Both the position numbers and the translations under genes were made by a program. DNA of 64,000 nucleotides, taken from positions 124,001-188,000 of the forward strand of contig JAURZM010000070.1 of NCBI GenBank assembly GCA_030653385.1, written 5' to 3'. Of the stretch, positions 52,341 through 61,897 are shown piece by piece. The notes beneath the pieces were generated by a model. That model searched no databases, was not told the origin of the DNA, and saw only the letters and a program-made list of their open reading frames with translations. The stretch's first letter is position 1; each line of letters starts with the position of its first letter. The DNA comes from Rubrivivax sp. Lineage in GTDB: Bacteria; Pseudomonadota; Gammaproteobacteria; Burkholderiales; Burkholderiaceae_C.

Positions 52341-53665
52341 ACCGCCGCCTGGCGCTGACCGGCGCTGCCGCCACGCTGGCGGCACCCTGGGTGCTGGCCG
52401 CCAAGCCCACGGTGCTGCGGTTTGCCTGGTGGGGCGGCGCTGCGCGCCATGCAGCCACGCTGAAAGCCATTGCGCTGTTCGAACAGAAGAACCCCGGCCT
52501 GAAGGTGAAGGCCGAGTACATGGGCTTCAACGGTTACCTGGAGCGGCTGACGACGCAGGTGGCCGGTGGCTCGGAGCCCGACGTGATGCAGATCAACTGG
52601 GCCTGGATGGCCATGTTCAGCAAACGTGGCAACGGCTTCACCGACCTGGACCCGTACCGGTCGCTCTTGTCGCTGGACCAGTTCAGCACCGAAGACCTGT
52701 CCACCGGGCGCGTGGCCGGCAAGCTGAACGCACTGCCGGTGTCCTACACCGCACGGGTGCTGCTGTGGAACCAGACCACCTTCCAGCGCGCCGGCCTGCC
52801 GCTGCCACGCACCTGGGATGAACTCTTTGCCGCCGGCCCGGTGTTCAAGAGCAAGCTGGGTGAACGTTTCCACCCGCTGGACGGCGAGCTCTACGACATG
52901 ATGCTGCTGTCGCAGGCCTACGTGCACCAGAAACACGGCACGCCCTACTTGCAGTCGCTGCAATCGCTGCAGTCGATGTCTTCCAGCGAACCCGGCCAAG
53001 CGCCGCGGGTGGCGATGAGCCTGGACGCGGCGCGCGAATGGGTGAGCACCTACCGCCGCCTGGTGGACAGCCACACCGCCACGTCTTTGCCCTTGCGCGC
53101 CAGCCTGGGCGGTGCAGAAAAACCCACCGAACAGCAGCAGGACTGGGTGGCCGGGCACTGGGCCGGCAATTACACCTGGGACTCGGTGGCCGGTCTACGC
53201 GCCAGCACGCTGCCGGCCACACAGAAGCTGGTGCTGGGTCAGTTCCCCACGCTGCCCGGCGCCAGGAACAGCGGCATGTTCGGCCGGCCGGCGCTGATGT
53301 ACGCCGTGGGCCGCAACTGCAAGCAGCCCGAGCTGGCGGCACGTTTCGTCAACCACCTGCTGACCGACCCCGAAGCCGCTTCGCTGCTGGGCCGCACACG
53401 CGGCGCGCCGGCCGCGCGCGATTCGCTGCGGGTGCTGCTGCAGGAAAACAAGCTGCCCCCTTTGGAATTGGCGGCGCACCAGACCATCCAGCAGCTGAAA
53501 ACCGCAGGCCGCATCGACCTGCCTGCGCCGCTGTTCGAACACGCCCGCCTGCACAAGTTCATGCGCGAGGTGTTCGAAACCGTGGCCTACCGCAAATCCA
53601 ACGACGCCGACGCCGCGAAGCGCCTGGTGGAAGAAGGCAACGCGCTGCTCAAGCGCATCAAGTGA
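52334..53665 (+). CDS. togB: ABC transporter substrate-binding protein (TogB-like)
   Basis: A 443-residue periplasmic solute-binding protein. It starts with GTG at 52334, overlapping togA by 7 nt. The leader NRRLALTGAAATLAAPWVLAA carries twin Arg and a Sec/Tat-like hydrophobic core. Family blocks include PTVLRFAWWGG, GFNGYLERLTTQVAGGSEPDVMQINWAW and GMFGRPALMYAVGRNCKQPELAARFVNHLL. A run of three SLQ repeats lies near residues 206-215. It follows the order M-N-A-B and precedes oligogalacturonate lyase by 5 bp. Confidence 0.9.
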   Translation: MLNRRLALTGAAATLAAPWVLAAKPTVLRFAWWGGAARHAATLKAIALFEQKNPGLKVKAEYMGFNGYLERLTTQVAGGSEPDVMQINWAWMAMFSKRGNGFTDLDPYRSLLSLDQFSTEDLSTGRVAGKLNALPVSYTARVLLWNQTTFQRAGLPLPRTWDELFAAGPVFKSKLGERFHPLDGELYDMMLLSQAYVHQKHGTPYLQSLQSLQSMSSSEPGQAPRVAMSLDAAREWVSTYRRLVDSHTATSLPLRASLGGAEKPTEQQQDWVAGHWAGNYTWDSVAGLRASTLPATQKLVLGQFPTLPGARNSGMFGRPALMYAVGRNCKQPELAARFVNHLLTDPEAASLLGRTRGAPAARDSLRVLLQENKLPPLELAAHQTIQQLKTAGRIDLPAPLFEHARLHKFMREVFETVAYRKSNDADAAKRLVEEGNALLKRIK

Positions 53666-53670
53666 AGACC

Positions 53671-54834
53671 ATGAGCAAATCCACCCAACGACAACTGAAG
53701 TTCGAAACGCGTCAGGACCCCGACACAGGCGCGCAGGTCACGCGCTTGACGCCGCCCAACGTGACCTGTCACCGCAACTACTTCTACCAAAAGTGCTTCA
53801 CGAACGACGGCACGAAGCTGATCTTCGGCGCCGAGTTCGGCCCCGGCACCAGCTGGAACTACCACCTGCTGGACCTGCAGAGCCAGGTGGCCACGCAGCT
53901 GAGCGACGGCGCCGGTGAAAACACCTTCGGCGGCTTTCTGAGCCCCGACGACCAGCACCTGTACTTCGTGCGCGCTGAACGCCAGCTGATCCGCCTGCAC
54001 CTGTCGGACCTGCACGAAGACGTGGCCTACACCGTGCCCGAAGGCTGGGTGGGTTACGGCACCTGGGTGGCCAACAGCGCCTGCACGAAGATGGTGGGCA
54101 TCGAGATCGCAGCCGAAGACTGGTTCCCGCTCAGCGACTGGAAGAAGTTCCACGACATGTTCCATGCGCAGCCACGCTGCCGCCTGATCCGCATCGACCT
54201 GGCCACCGGTGCGCGCGAAACCATCCTGGAAAAAAAGGGCTGGCTGGGCCACCCGCAATACCGCCCGGGCGACGACAACACCGTGGCCTACTGCCACGAA
54301 GGCCCGCACGACCTGATCGACGCGCGCATGTGGTTCATCAACGAAGACGGCACGAACATGCGCTGCGGCAAGGAACACCAGGCCGGCGAAAGCTGCACGC
54401 ATGAATTCTGGGTGCCCGATGGCTCGGCGATGATCTACGTCAGCTACTTGAAGGGCCACACCGAGCGTTTCATCTGCAGCCTGGACCCAGTCACGCTGCA
54501 AAGCACGCAGCTCACCGCGATGCCACCCTGTTCACACCTGATGAGCAACTTCGATGGCACGCTGCTGGTGGGCGACGGTTGTGATTCACCCGCCGACGTG
54601 GCCGACACCAGCAGCCACCAGATCAAGACCGACCCCTACCTGCATGTCTTCGACCTGAAGGCCGGCAGCACAAGGCGTGTGGCGCGGCACGACAGTTCAT
54701 GGCGGGTCTACAAAGGCAACCGCCAGGTCACGCACCCGCATCCGTCGTTCACGCCCGACCAGCAGCAGGTGCTGTACAGCAGCGACTGCGATGGCGAACC
54801 GGCGCTCTTCCTGGCGCAACTGTCACCGGCATGA
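53671..54834 (+). CDS. ogl: Oligogalacturonate lyase (PL22)
   Basis: A 387-residue cytoplasmic seven-bladed propeller lyase that splits short oligogalacturonides to unsaturated monomers. H244 (CTHEFW), H289 (CSHLMSNF), Q352, H355 and H357 (RQVTHPHPSF) line up, with a +2 shift, with the catalytic and manganese-binding residues I recall for the Yersinia enzyme. No signal peptide, as expected. The ATG at 53671 follows the togB stop by 5 bp; its own stop overlaps the next start (ATGA). Confidence 0.93.
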   Translation: MSKSTQRQLKFETRQDPDTGAQVTRLTPPNVTCHRNYFYQKCFTNDGTKLIFGAEFGPGTSWNYHLLDLQSQVATQLSDGAGENTFGGFLSPDDQHLYFVRAERQLIRLHLSDLHEDVAYTVPEGWVGYGTWVANSACTKMVGIEIAAEDWFPLSDWKKFHDMFHAQPRCRLIRIDLATGARETILEKKGWLGHPQYRPGDDNTVAYCHEGPHDLIDARMWFINEDGTNMRCGKEHQAGESCTHEFWVPDGSAMIYVSYLKGHTERFICSLDPVTLQSTQLTAMPPCSHLMSNFDGTLLVGDGCDSPADVADTSSHQIKTDPYLHVFDLKAGSTRRVARHDSSWRVYKGNRQVTHPHPSFTPDQQQVLYSSDCDGEPALFLAQLSPA

Positions 54835-57200
54835 TCCACAAGCTGCTGCTGCTGTGCCTGCTGGCCTGCACGGCAGCCAGCGCCCAGCAGCGGCCGCAAC
54901 TGGACGTGGCCACGGCCGCCGATCACACGGTCTTGCGCTACCTGGCGCAGGGCCCTGAACCGTGGGTGCCTGCTGTGTTGCGTGGACAGCACCTGCCGGC
55001 CGCGCAGTTCACGGTGGCGGCCGATGGCAGCGGCACCCACCGCAGCGTGCAGGCGGCCATCGACGCCGTGCCGGCGCGCAGCGACAGCGCCGTTCGCCGT
55101 GTCGTGCGCATCAAGCCTGGTGTCTACCGCGAGCGGCTGTGCATCAAGGACAAGGCACCGCTGACCCTGGTGGGCGACCCGTATGACGCCAGCGCCGTGC
55201 GCATCGTCGAAAGCCGCTACAACGGCCTGCCCAAACGTGCTGGCATCGACGCCGCCCACCCTTGCCATCCGCATCTGCAGGCCGCCACCCACGGCACGGC
55301 CGGCAGCGCCACCGTGGTGGTGGCCAGCGCCGACTTCCAAGCCCTGCACCTGACGATCGAAAACGATGCCATGGCGCAGGTGCGCGAAGGTGTCGGTTAC
55401 CCGACCCATGTGCAGGCCGGTGGTGGCACACAGGCCGTGGCGCTGATGACGATGGCCGACCGTGTGCAACTGGAAGACGTGCGCCTGCTGGGCCACCAGG
55501 ACACCTTCTACGTGCGGCGCCCGGCCCCCGGCGCGCCGGCCCGTGTGTACGTGCACGGCAGCCTGATCGCGGGCGATGTGGACTTCGTGTTTGGCAACGC
55601 CACGCTGGTGATCGAACGTTGCACGCTGCTCAGCCGCGCCGGCCGCCGACCCAAGGGCGAAAGCGGACCGGTGCTGGCGCCCAGCACACCCGCCGCGGTG
55701 GCGCTGGGCTTTCTGGTCACCCACAGCCGCTTTGCAGCCGAACCCGGCGTGGCTGCCGGCGCCGCAGCGCTGGGCCGCGCCTGGGACGAAGCGGTGCCCG
55801 CCGGCAGCTGGGCCGCCGGTGTGTCGCCCAACGGCCAGGCGCTGGTGCGCAACAGCCGCTTCGGGCCGCACATCGGCGGCTGGGCCGCGTCCACGTCACG
55901 CCGACCCTTCAGTGCCAGCGGCGAAACAGCGAACCGACTGAGTGAATTCGACAACCGCGACGACACGCAGGACATCGCCCGCCAGGCCCTGCCCCCGGGC
56001 GATGGCTGGGCCGCCGCCGGCGCCGGCACACGTGGTGGCGCGGACGCGCTGCCCAGCGACGTGCACACCGTCCGCACCCGCGCCGAACTGCTGGCGGCGC
56101 TGCAGCCGCACAGCCGGCCGCGCATCGTGAAAGTGCAGGGTCACATCGACCTGGCCAGCGACGACACCGGCCGCGCGCTGGCGGCCGACGACTTCCGCGA
56201 CGCGGCTTTCAACTGGCCCGACTTCGAACGTGCCTACGACCCCGCCACCTGGGGCAGGAAGCCGCCCGAAGGCCCGCTGGAAGAAGCGCGCAGACGCTCG
56301 GCCGCGCGCTTGCTGCAACACGTCACCGTGCGTGTGCCGTCCCGCACCACCTTGATCGGCGTCGGCGACGACGCGCAGCTCAGCCACGGCATGCTGCTGC
56401 TGCAGAAGGTGCAGGACGTGATCGTGCGCAACCTGCGTTTGTCCGACGCTTTCGACCCCTTCCCGGCCTGGGACCCCAAGGACAACGCCGGCGGCGAATG
56501 GAATTCCGAACTCGACAACCTGCAGCTGCGCGGCGCCGTCAACATCTGGATCGACCACTGCAGCTTCGACGACGGCAGCCGCCCCGACAGCAGCGCCCGA
56601 ACCGCCTTCGGCCGGCGCATGCAGCACCACGACGGGCTGCTGGACATCACGCAGCAGTCCAACCACGTCACCGTGTCGTGGAACCACTTCCAGGCCCACG
56701 ACAAAACCTCGCTGGTGGGCGGCAGCGACAGCACGGTGGCCGATGCCGGCCTACTGAAAGTGACCTTCCGCCACAACCACTGGGACGGCGTGAAAGAACG
56801 GGCGCCGCGTGTGCGCTACGGGCAGGTGCACCTGTTCAACAACCTGCACACGGTGACGGCCGAAGGCAGCCATAAAGACGGCTACAGCTACAGCGTGGGC
56901 GTGGGCCACCGCTCAGCCATCTTCAGTGAAAACAACGTCTGGCTGACACCCGCCGACGTGCCGGCCACGCGCCTGGTGCGCCTGCACAAGGGCGAGGCCT
57001 TTTTCGACCGTGGTTCGCTGCACAACGGCCAGCCGGTAGACCTGCTGGCGGCGCTGCGGTTGGCCAACCCGGCGGCCACCTTGTCGGCCGACCTGGGCTG
57101 GACGCCGACCCTGGTTCAGGGGCTGCTGCCTGCAGCCGAGGTGGCCGAGCGGGTGCATGCCGGCGCGGGGGTCGGCCGACTCAAGGTCAGCCCCGATTGA
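54831..57200 (+). CDS. Bifunctional pectin methylesterase (CE8) - pectate lyase (PL1) fusion
   Basis: A 789-residue exported protein (signal peptide MIHKLLLLCLLACTAASAQ) with two catalytic domains. Residues about 55-365 are a CE8 methylesterase: PGVYRE, QDTFY (Q223, D224), DFVFG (D251) and LGRAW (R316, W318) are all intact. Residues about 410-785 are a PL1 pectate lyase: WIDHCSF (573-579), SNHVTVSWNHF and RAPRVRYG, with catalytic Arg657 in R-x-P-x-x-R. The linker around 370-410 is Gly/Ala-rich. De-esterification and lyase cleavage are thus in one molecule. The start overlaps the ogl stop by 4 nt. No frameshift is visible between the domains. Confidence 0.92.
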   Translation: MIHKLLLLCLLACTAASAQQRPQLDVATAADHTVLRYLAQGPEPWVPAVLRGQHLPAAQFTVAADGSGTHRSVQAAIDAVPARSDSAVRRVVRIKPGVYRERLCIKDKAPLTLVGDPYDASAVRIVESRYNGLPKRAGIDAAHPCHPHLQAATHGTAGSATVVVASADFQALHLTIENDAMAQVREGVGYPTHVQAGGGTQAVALMTMADRVQLEDVRLLGHQDTFYVRRPAPGAPARVYVHGSLIAGDVDFVFGNATLVIERCTLLSRAGRRPKGESGPVLAPSTPAAVALGFLVTHSRFAAEPGVAAGAAALGRAWDEAVPAGSWAAGVSPNGQALVRNSRFGPHIGGWAASTSRRPFSASGETANRLSEFDNRDDTQDIARQALPPGDGWAAAGAGTRGGADALPSDVHTVRTRAELLAALQPHSRPRIVKVQGHIDLASDDTGRALAADDFRDAAFNWPDFERAYDPATWGRKPPEGPLEEARRRSAARLLQHVTVRVPSRTTLIGVGDDAQLSHGMLLLQKVQDVIVRNLRLSDAFDPFPAWDPKDNAGGEWNSELDNLQLRGAVNIWIDHCSFDDGSRPDSSARTAFGRRMQHHDGLLDITQQSNHVTVSWNHFQAHDKTSLVGGSDSTVADAGLLKVTFRHNHWDGVKERAPRVRYGQVHLFNNLHTVTAEGSHKDGYSYSVGVGHRSAIFSENNVWLTPADVPATRLVRLHKGEAFFDRGSLHNGQPVDLLAALRLANPAATLSADLGWTPTLVQGLLPAAEVAERVHAGAGVGRLKVSPD

Positions 57201-57271
57201 GGGGCCTTCCGCAGCGGGTACACAATTGCCAGAAGATTTGTTGAAACGACAGACCGAAGAAATCAAAACAC

Positions 57272-58090
57272 ATGGACGACGATTCATACGACGCCCGGCA
57301 ACCCGAGTCGGTGGCGGCAGTGCTGAAGGTGTTTGCCATCCTGCAGGCGCTGTCGGAACGCAATGAAACCGGCATCAGCGACCTGTCGGTGCGGCTGGCC
57401 ATGCCCAAGGCCACGGTCTACCGCTTCCTGCAGACCATGAAGACGCTGGGCTATGTGCGCCAAGAGGTCGACAGCGAACGTTACGGCCTGTCGATGCGGG
57501 TCTTCGAACTGGGCGCCAAGGCGCTTCAGTACCCCGACCTGGTGGAGATTGCCAAGCCGCACATGCAGCGGCTGAGCGAAGTCACCGGCGAAACGGTGCA
57601 CCTGGGCATGCTGATCGACAGCGAGATCATCTACGTGCACAAGGTGGACAGCCGCCACATGCTGGGCATGTACAGCCGTGTTGGCCGCCGCGCACCGCTG
57701 CACTGCACTGCCATCGGCAAGGTGCTGATGGCCTGGGAGAGCCCGGCGCGGCGCGACACCATCCTGCAGGGTTGTGACTTCAAGCGCTTCCGCGAAAAAA
57801 CCATCACCACCCGCGCCGACTACGACGTGGAGTTGCAGCGCACGCTGGACCAGGGCTTCGGCCAGGACCGCGAAGAGTTCGACGACCACATCCGCTGCGC
57901 CGCCATTCCCATCTTCGACCGCCTGAACCTGGCCGTGGCCGGGCTGAGCGTGAGCTTTCCTTCCTTCCGCTACGACGTGGCACACGAGCCCGAACTGGTG
58001 GCCGAACTGCGCAAGGCCAGCCGCGACATTTCCCGCCAGTTGGGATGCTCCACGTTTCCGCTGGACCCACCCGCCGAAAAGGCGCGCTAG
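57272..58090 (+). CDS. IclR-family transcriptional regulator, KdgR-like
   Basis: A 272-residue IclR regulator. A winged helix at about residues 13-75 (VLKVFAILQALSERNETGISDLSVRLAMPKATVYRFLQTM) and an effector domain (VHLGMLIDSEIIYVHKVDS, LHCTAIGKVLMAW, GFGQDREEFDDHIRCAAIPIFD) match KdgR, repressor of pectin catabolism that answers to KDG in enterobacteria. It is 71 bp after the fusion-lyase gene and on the same strand, and the next gene is an aldolase. It is the best candidate to bind the GAAAC-N3-GKTYC dyads of this locus. Confidence 0.9.
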   Translation: MDDDSYDARQPESVAAVLKVFAILQALSERNETGISDLSVRLAMPKATVYRFLQTMKTLGYVRQEVDSERYGLSMRVFELGAKALQYPDLVEIAKPHMQRLSEVTGETVHLGMLIDSEIIYVHKVDSRHMLGMYSRVGRRAPLHCTAIGKVLMAWESPARRDTILQGCDFKRFREKTITTRADYDVELQRTLDQGFGQDREEFDDHIRCAAIPIFDRLNLAVAGLSVSFPSFRYDVAHEPELVAELRKASRDISRQLGCSTFPLDPPAEKAR

Positions 58091-58124
58091 ATTCAGACCT
58101 TTCAGCCAAGCCAGGAGCACATCG

Positions 58125-58886
58125 ATGAGACCCAACCGCCTGCGTGAGCTCTGGGCCCAGGACAAAGCCGCCGTCAACGGCTGGCTGGCCATTCCCAACA
58201 GCTTCAGCGCCGAAGTCATGGCCCACCAGGGCTGGGATTCGCTGACCATCGACCTGCAACACGGTGTCATCGACTACGCGGCGCTGGTGCCCATGCTGCA
58301 AGCCATCAGCACCACCCCCACCGTGCCGGTGGTGCGTGTGCCGTGGCTGGAACCGGGCATCCTGATGAAGGTGCTGGACGCCGGCGCCTACGGTGTCATC
58401 TGCCCGATGATCAACACCCGCGAAGACGCGCAGAAGCTGGTGCACTACACCCACTACGTGCCGCAGGGCACACGCAGTTTCGGCCCCGTGCGCGCTTCGC
58501 TGTACGGCGGGCCGGACTACCCCGAACACGCCAACAGGACCATCGTCACCTTCGCGATGATCGAAACCGCGCAGGCGCTGGACAACCTGGACAGCATCCT
58601 CAGCGTCGAAGGCCTGGACGCCATCTACATCGGCCCTTCAGACCTGTCGCTCAGCCTGGGCTGCAAGCCGGTGTTCGACGACGTCGACCCGCCGGCCAAA
58701 CAGGCCATCGAACACATCATGGCGCGCTGCAAGGCGCATGGCGTGGTGGCCGGCGTGCACAACGGCCGCGCCGACGTGGCGCGTGCGCGTGTCGACCTGG
58801 GTTTCCGCTTCGTGACGCTGGGCTCTGACGCACGGCTGCTGGCCGCGGGCTCGCAGGAACTGCTGGGCGCGATGCGGGCGGCCTGA
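58125..58886 (+). CDS. HpaI/HpcH (GarL-like) class II aldolase
   Basis: A 253-residue metal-dependent aldolase. Catalytic His46 in TIDLQHGVID, substrate Arg71 in VVRVPW, metal Glu in FAMIETAQAL and Asp in IYIGPSDLSLSLG are present; KVLDAGAYGVICPMINT is the family core. Homologues cleave 4-hydroxy-2-oxo acids: GarL acts on 5-keto-4-deoxy-glucarate, HpaI on homoprotocatechuate products. Given the uronate-oxidising genes here, an aldarate-type substrate is plausible. It lies 34 bp after the IclR gene and has CAGGAGC before the ATG. Confidence 0.88.
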   Translation: MRPNRLRELWAQDKAAVNGWLAIPNSFSAEVMAHQGWDSLTIDLQHGVIDYAALVPMLQAISTTPTVPVVRVPWLEPGILMKVLDAGAYGVICPMINTREDAQKLVHYTHYVPQGTRSFGPVRASLYGGPDYPEHANRTIVTFAMIETAQALDNLDSILSVEGLDAIYIGPSDLSLSLGCKPVFDDVDPPAKQAIEHIMARCKAHGVVAGVHNGRADVARARVDLGFRFVTLGSDARLLAAGSQELLGAMRAA

Positions 58887-58908
58887 AGGCGCTGCTGTCC
58901 AGCAACAC

Positions 58909-61695
58909 TCAGGAGCCCGCTGCGGCCTCTTGCTGCAGGCGCTGTCGCTCGACCTCGCTGACAGAATCGGCGGGCAGACCGATGACTTGCCGCAATTGCT
59001 CACGTGCCTTTTCCCTGTCACCGGCGCGCAGGTGCAAGCGGGCCAATGACAGGCGCAGGCTGGCCGCCCGCGGGTCCAGCCGCACCGCGGCGGCCTGCGC
59101 TTCCAGTGCCCCCGGCAGGTCACCGTTGGCCAGGCGCGCCTGTGCCAATGTGTCCTGCAGCGGTGCCGACATCGGCGCCAAGGCGGTGGCCCGCAAGGCC
59201 AGCTTCAGTGCCTCTTGGGGAGCAGTAGGAATCAACAAGTCGGCCAGGTTGTTGACGGCCAGCGCGGCGTCCGGAACCAGTTCCACCACCCGCCTGTAAT
59301 GGGCGATGGCCCGCTTGGTGTCACCACGCTGGCCCGCCTGTTGGGCCAGGTAGCCGATGAAGTCGATGTCCTTCGGGTGGGCCTGCAACCAGTCGCGCTC
59401 GACACGCTCGGCAGCAGCTGCATCGCCCCCTTTGTGCAAGGCCTGCGCCAGCTGCATCGCGATGTCGCTGCGACGGCCTAGCGACAGCGCCTCGCGCAGC
59501 ACAGCCGCGGCAGCCGCATGTTGGCCCTGAGCGGTGTGTACCTGGGCTTGCAGCGCCAGGGTATCGACATCCCCCGGCATGCGCTGGCGACGCTGTTCCG
59601 TCGCCTCCAGGGCCCGCTGGACCTTGCCTTCCTGCAGCTGCAGCACGATGTCGGCCCGATCGATCGCCGTGGATTGGGGATCGTTCTGGCGTGCGCGGTC
59701 GACCTCGGTGCGCGCCGTGACCAAGTCACCCGACCTCATCAAGGCCTCGGCCAGCATGAGCCGGATGGGGGTGGACTGTGGTGCGAGCGCCGCCGCCCTC
59801 CGCAGGGGCGCCAGCGCCAGGAAGGGCTCGCCCGCAGCAACCAGGGCCTGGCTCCAGGCCAGGTGAATGCCGGCGTGCTCCGGCAGCGCCTTGGCCGCCC
59901 GCTCGGCGCGCAACACCGCCGGCCGCGGGTCCCCCAGACGGCGCTCGATCTCGATCGCAACCAGCCAGATGCTGGCGTCGCTGGGGTCGGCGCCCACGGC
60001 CTTGTCGAGCCAGGCCTGCGCCGCCGGCGCTGCGCCGATGCGACGTTCGAGATCAGCGATGGCCAGCAGCACGGGCACCGGCGCGGGCTCACGCCGCGCC
60101 AGGGCGGTGTAGTGCTGACGTGCGGCGTCGGGCTTGCCCGCAGCCAGGTCCAGTTCGGCCAGGCGCTCAAGCGCGGGCAGGAAGCCGTCGAAGCGCTGCA
60201 ATGCGTCGGCGTAGGCCTTGCGTGCGGCGGCCACATCACCTTTGCCTTCGAGTGCGCGGCCACGCAGCAGGTGCGGCAGCGGCGCCTGGGCGTTCTGGGT
60301 GGCCAGCCGCTCGGCGGCCTGCAGGGCCCGCCCCCAGTCACCGGCCTGGAGCAAGGTCGTCACCAATTCCAGCGCAGCGCCCCCGTTCAGATCGGACTCG
60401 CTGACGGCCTGCAGTTCGCGTGTGCCCCGCTCCAGCTCGCCGCGCGCCAACAGGGCCTGCGCCAGAGACAATTGCGCCCGGGGACTGCCGCCACCCGCCG
60501 ACCGGGCACGGGCAAACGCCGCGTCGGCGGCGCGATAGTCGCCGCGCAAGGTGTGCGCCTGCGCGGCCACCGTCCAGCTGGCCGCATCGGCATCGGTGCT
60601 TTGCAGATTGGGTTGCAAGGTCGTCAAGGCCTGGGCCCCACGGCCTTGCGCCACCAGCACGCTGGCCAGTTCGCGCCGCACCTGAGCTTGCGACGGCATC
60701 GATTTCAAGGCCTTGCCGAGAAGCGAGTGCGCCAGTTCGATCGAGCCCACCCGGCGTTCGATCATGCCGGCCAGCAGCTGCGCCAGCGGGCCCTCCGGGT
60801 CGGCACGCAAGAGCAGCTGAGAACTGGCTCGTGCACGCTTGAGGTCGCCCTCTGCGAACGCCAGCTGGGTCTCGAAGTAGAGAGTCGAACCCTTGCCGGG
60901 CAGTGCCTTGTTCATGCGATCCAGCAACTGCCGGGCCGGCGCGAAGCGGCCTTGGTCCATGGCCTGCTCGATCAGGGCGGCGTGCGCTTCGACCACCAGC
61001 GGGTCGATCGCCAGCACCTGTTCGTAGGCCGCCGCGGCATCGGCTGAGCCCGACTGGGCCAGCGCGTCGGCTCTCAACAGCCACACCTCGGCATTGTCGG
61101 GATGGCGCTGCACCAGCGCTTCGGCGGCCTTCATCGCCTCGGCCATGCGGCCTTCCTCGGCCAGCAGCCTGGCCTGCATCACGGCCACACCGGCGTGTGC
61201 TGGCGCGCGTGCCTGCGCTTCGTCAAGCGCCTTGCGCGCTCTAACCAGGTCGCCGCGGCGTTGCAGGGCTTTTGCCGCTGCCGCTGCCAGATCGGCCGAA
61301 GCGTCGGCCTGCACCAACGGCGCCCCTTCCAGCAGCGCCAGCACCTCGCCCTCCTTGCGCTGTGCGATCAGCGCGTCGGCCAGCAGCGGCACGGCGGCAT
61401 CGCGTGAATGGCCGGCGGCCAGTGCGCGCCGCAGTTCCACCTCAGCGCCGGCGGCGTCACCGGCCTGGAGCAGCAAGCGGCCAAGCAGCATGCGTGCCAC
61501 TGCCGAGTCGGGATGGACGGCGAGCAGCGCCTTGAGCTGAACGGTGGCGCCCGCCTTGTCACCCTCTGCCAGGCGCTGCTGCACGCCCGCCAGCGTGCGC
61601 GACTCGTCGCCCGTGCTCTGGCCGCAGGCAGCCAACACCAGGGCCAGCGCAAGCGCACAGGTCAATGGCGATCGTTTCCGAAGCAAGAAATTCAC
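58909..61695 (-). CDS. prsT: PEP-CTERM system TPR-repeat lipoprotein, PrsT-like
   Basis: A 928-residue outer-membrane lipoprotein candidate, with lipobox LAAC (Cys24) after MNFLLRKRSPLTCALALALVL, and then more than twenty TPR-like repeats (for example DAAGAEVELRRALAAGHSRDAAV and LAVNNLADLL...PQEALKLALRATALAP). Its size and layout match the TPR lipoprotein PrsT of exosortase/PEP-CTERM export clusters, likely a scaffold for surface polysaccharide or protein export. Divergent from a PEP-CTERM protein gene with about 275 bp between them; no exosortase is in the window. Confidence 0.85.
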   Translation of the reverse strand: MNFLLRKRSPLTCALALALVLAACGQSTGDESRTLAGVQQRLAEGDKAGATVQLKALLAVHPDSAVARMLLGRLLLQAGDAAGAEVELRRALAAGHSRDAAVPLLADALIAQRKEGEVLALLEGAPLVQADASADLAAAAAKALQRRGDLVRARKALDEAQARAPAHAGVAVMQARLLAEEGRMAEAMKAAEALVQRHPDNAEVWLLRADALAQSGSADAAAAYEQVLAIDPLVVEAHAALIEQAMDQGRFAPARQLLDRMNKALPGKGSTLYFETQLAFAEGDLKRARASSQLLLRADPEGPLAQLLAGMIERRVGSIELAHSLLGKALKSMPSQAQVRRELASVLVAQGRGAQALTTLQPNLQSTDADAASWTVAAQAHTLRGDYRAADAAFARARSAGGGSPRAQLSLAQALLARGELERGTRELQAVSESDLNGGAALELVTTLLQAGDWGRALQAAERLATQNAQAPLPHLLRGRALEGKGDVAAARKAYADALQRFDGFLPALERLAELDLAAGKPDAARQHYTALARREPAPVPVLLAIADLERRIGAAPAAQAWLDKAVGADPSDASIWLVAIEIERRLGDPRPAVLRAERAAKALPEHAGIHLAWSQALVAAGEPFLALAPLRRAAALAPQSTPIRLMLAEALMRSGDLVTARTEVDRARQNDPQSTAIDRADIVLQLQEGKVQRALEATEQRRQRMPGDVDTLALQAQVHTAQGQHAAAAAVLREALSLGRRSDIAMQLAQALHKGGDAAAAERVERDWLQAHPKDIDFIGYLAQQAGQRGDTKRAIAHYRRVVELVPDAALAVNNLADLLIPTAPQEALKLALRATALAPMSAPLQDTLAQARLANGDLPGALEAQAAAVRLDPRAASLRLSLARLHLRAGDREKAREQLRQVIGLPADSVSEVERQRLQQEAAAGS

Positions 61696-61819
61696 GGTTT
61701 ACCTCGAGCAGCAGGCGCCTGCTGGCGCACGGCTGCAAAGGGTAACAAGTTAGCCTTGACCGTGCACGTGCAGACGCCGCAAGGCGCAATCGCAACCGCG
61801 ATCGCCAGTCAGTCACCTG

Positions 61820-61858
61820 TCGGTCCACTTGACATTGGGTCCTTCAAAACCGGACCGA
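61820..61858. promoter_or_regulatory. Inverted repeat in prsT - PEP-CTERM intergenic region
   Basis: TCGGTCC (61820-61826) and GGACCGA (61852-61858) form a 7-bp dyad separated by 25 bp in the 275-bp region between prsT and the PEP-CTERM gene. Spacing is compatible with an enhancer-type site for a bacterial activator upstream of the sigma-54 element, but this is not proven. Confidence 0.3.
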
Positions 61859-61897
61859 TCGCCTGCAAGTCATTGAATTGAAAGAGGAGCCAGCTCT

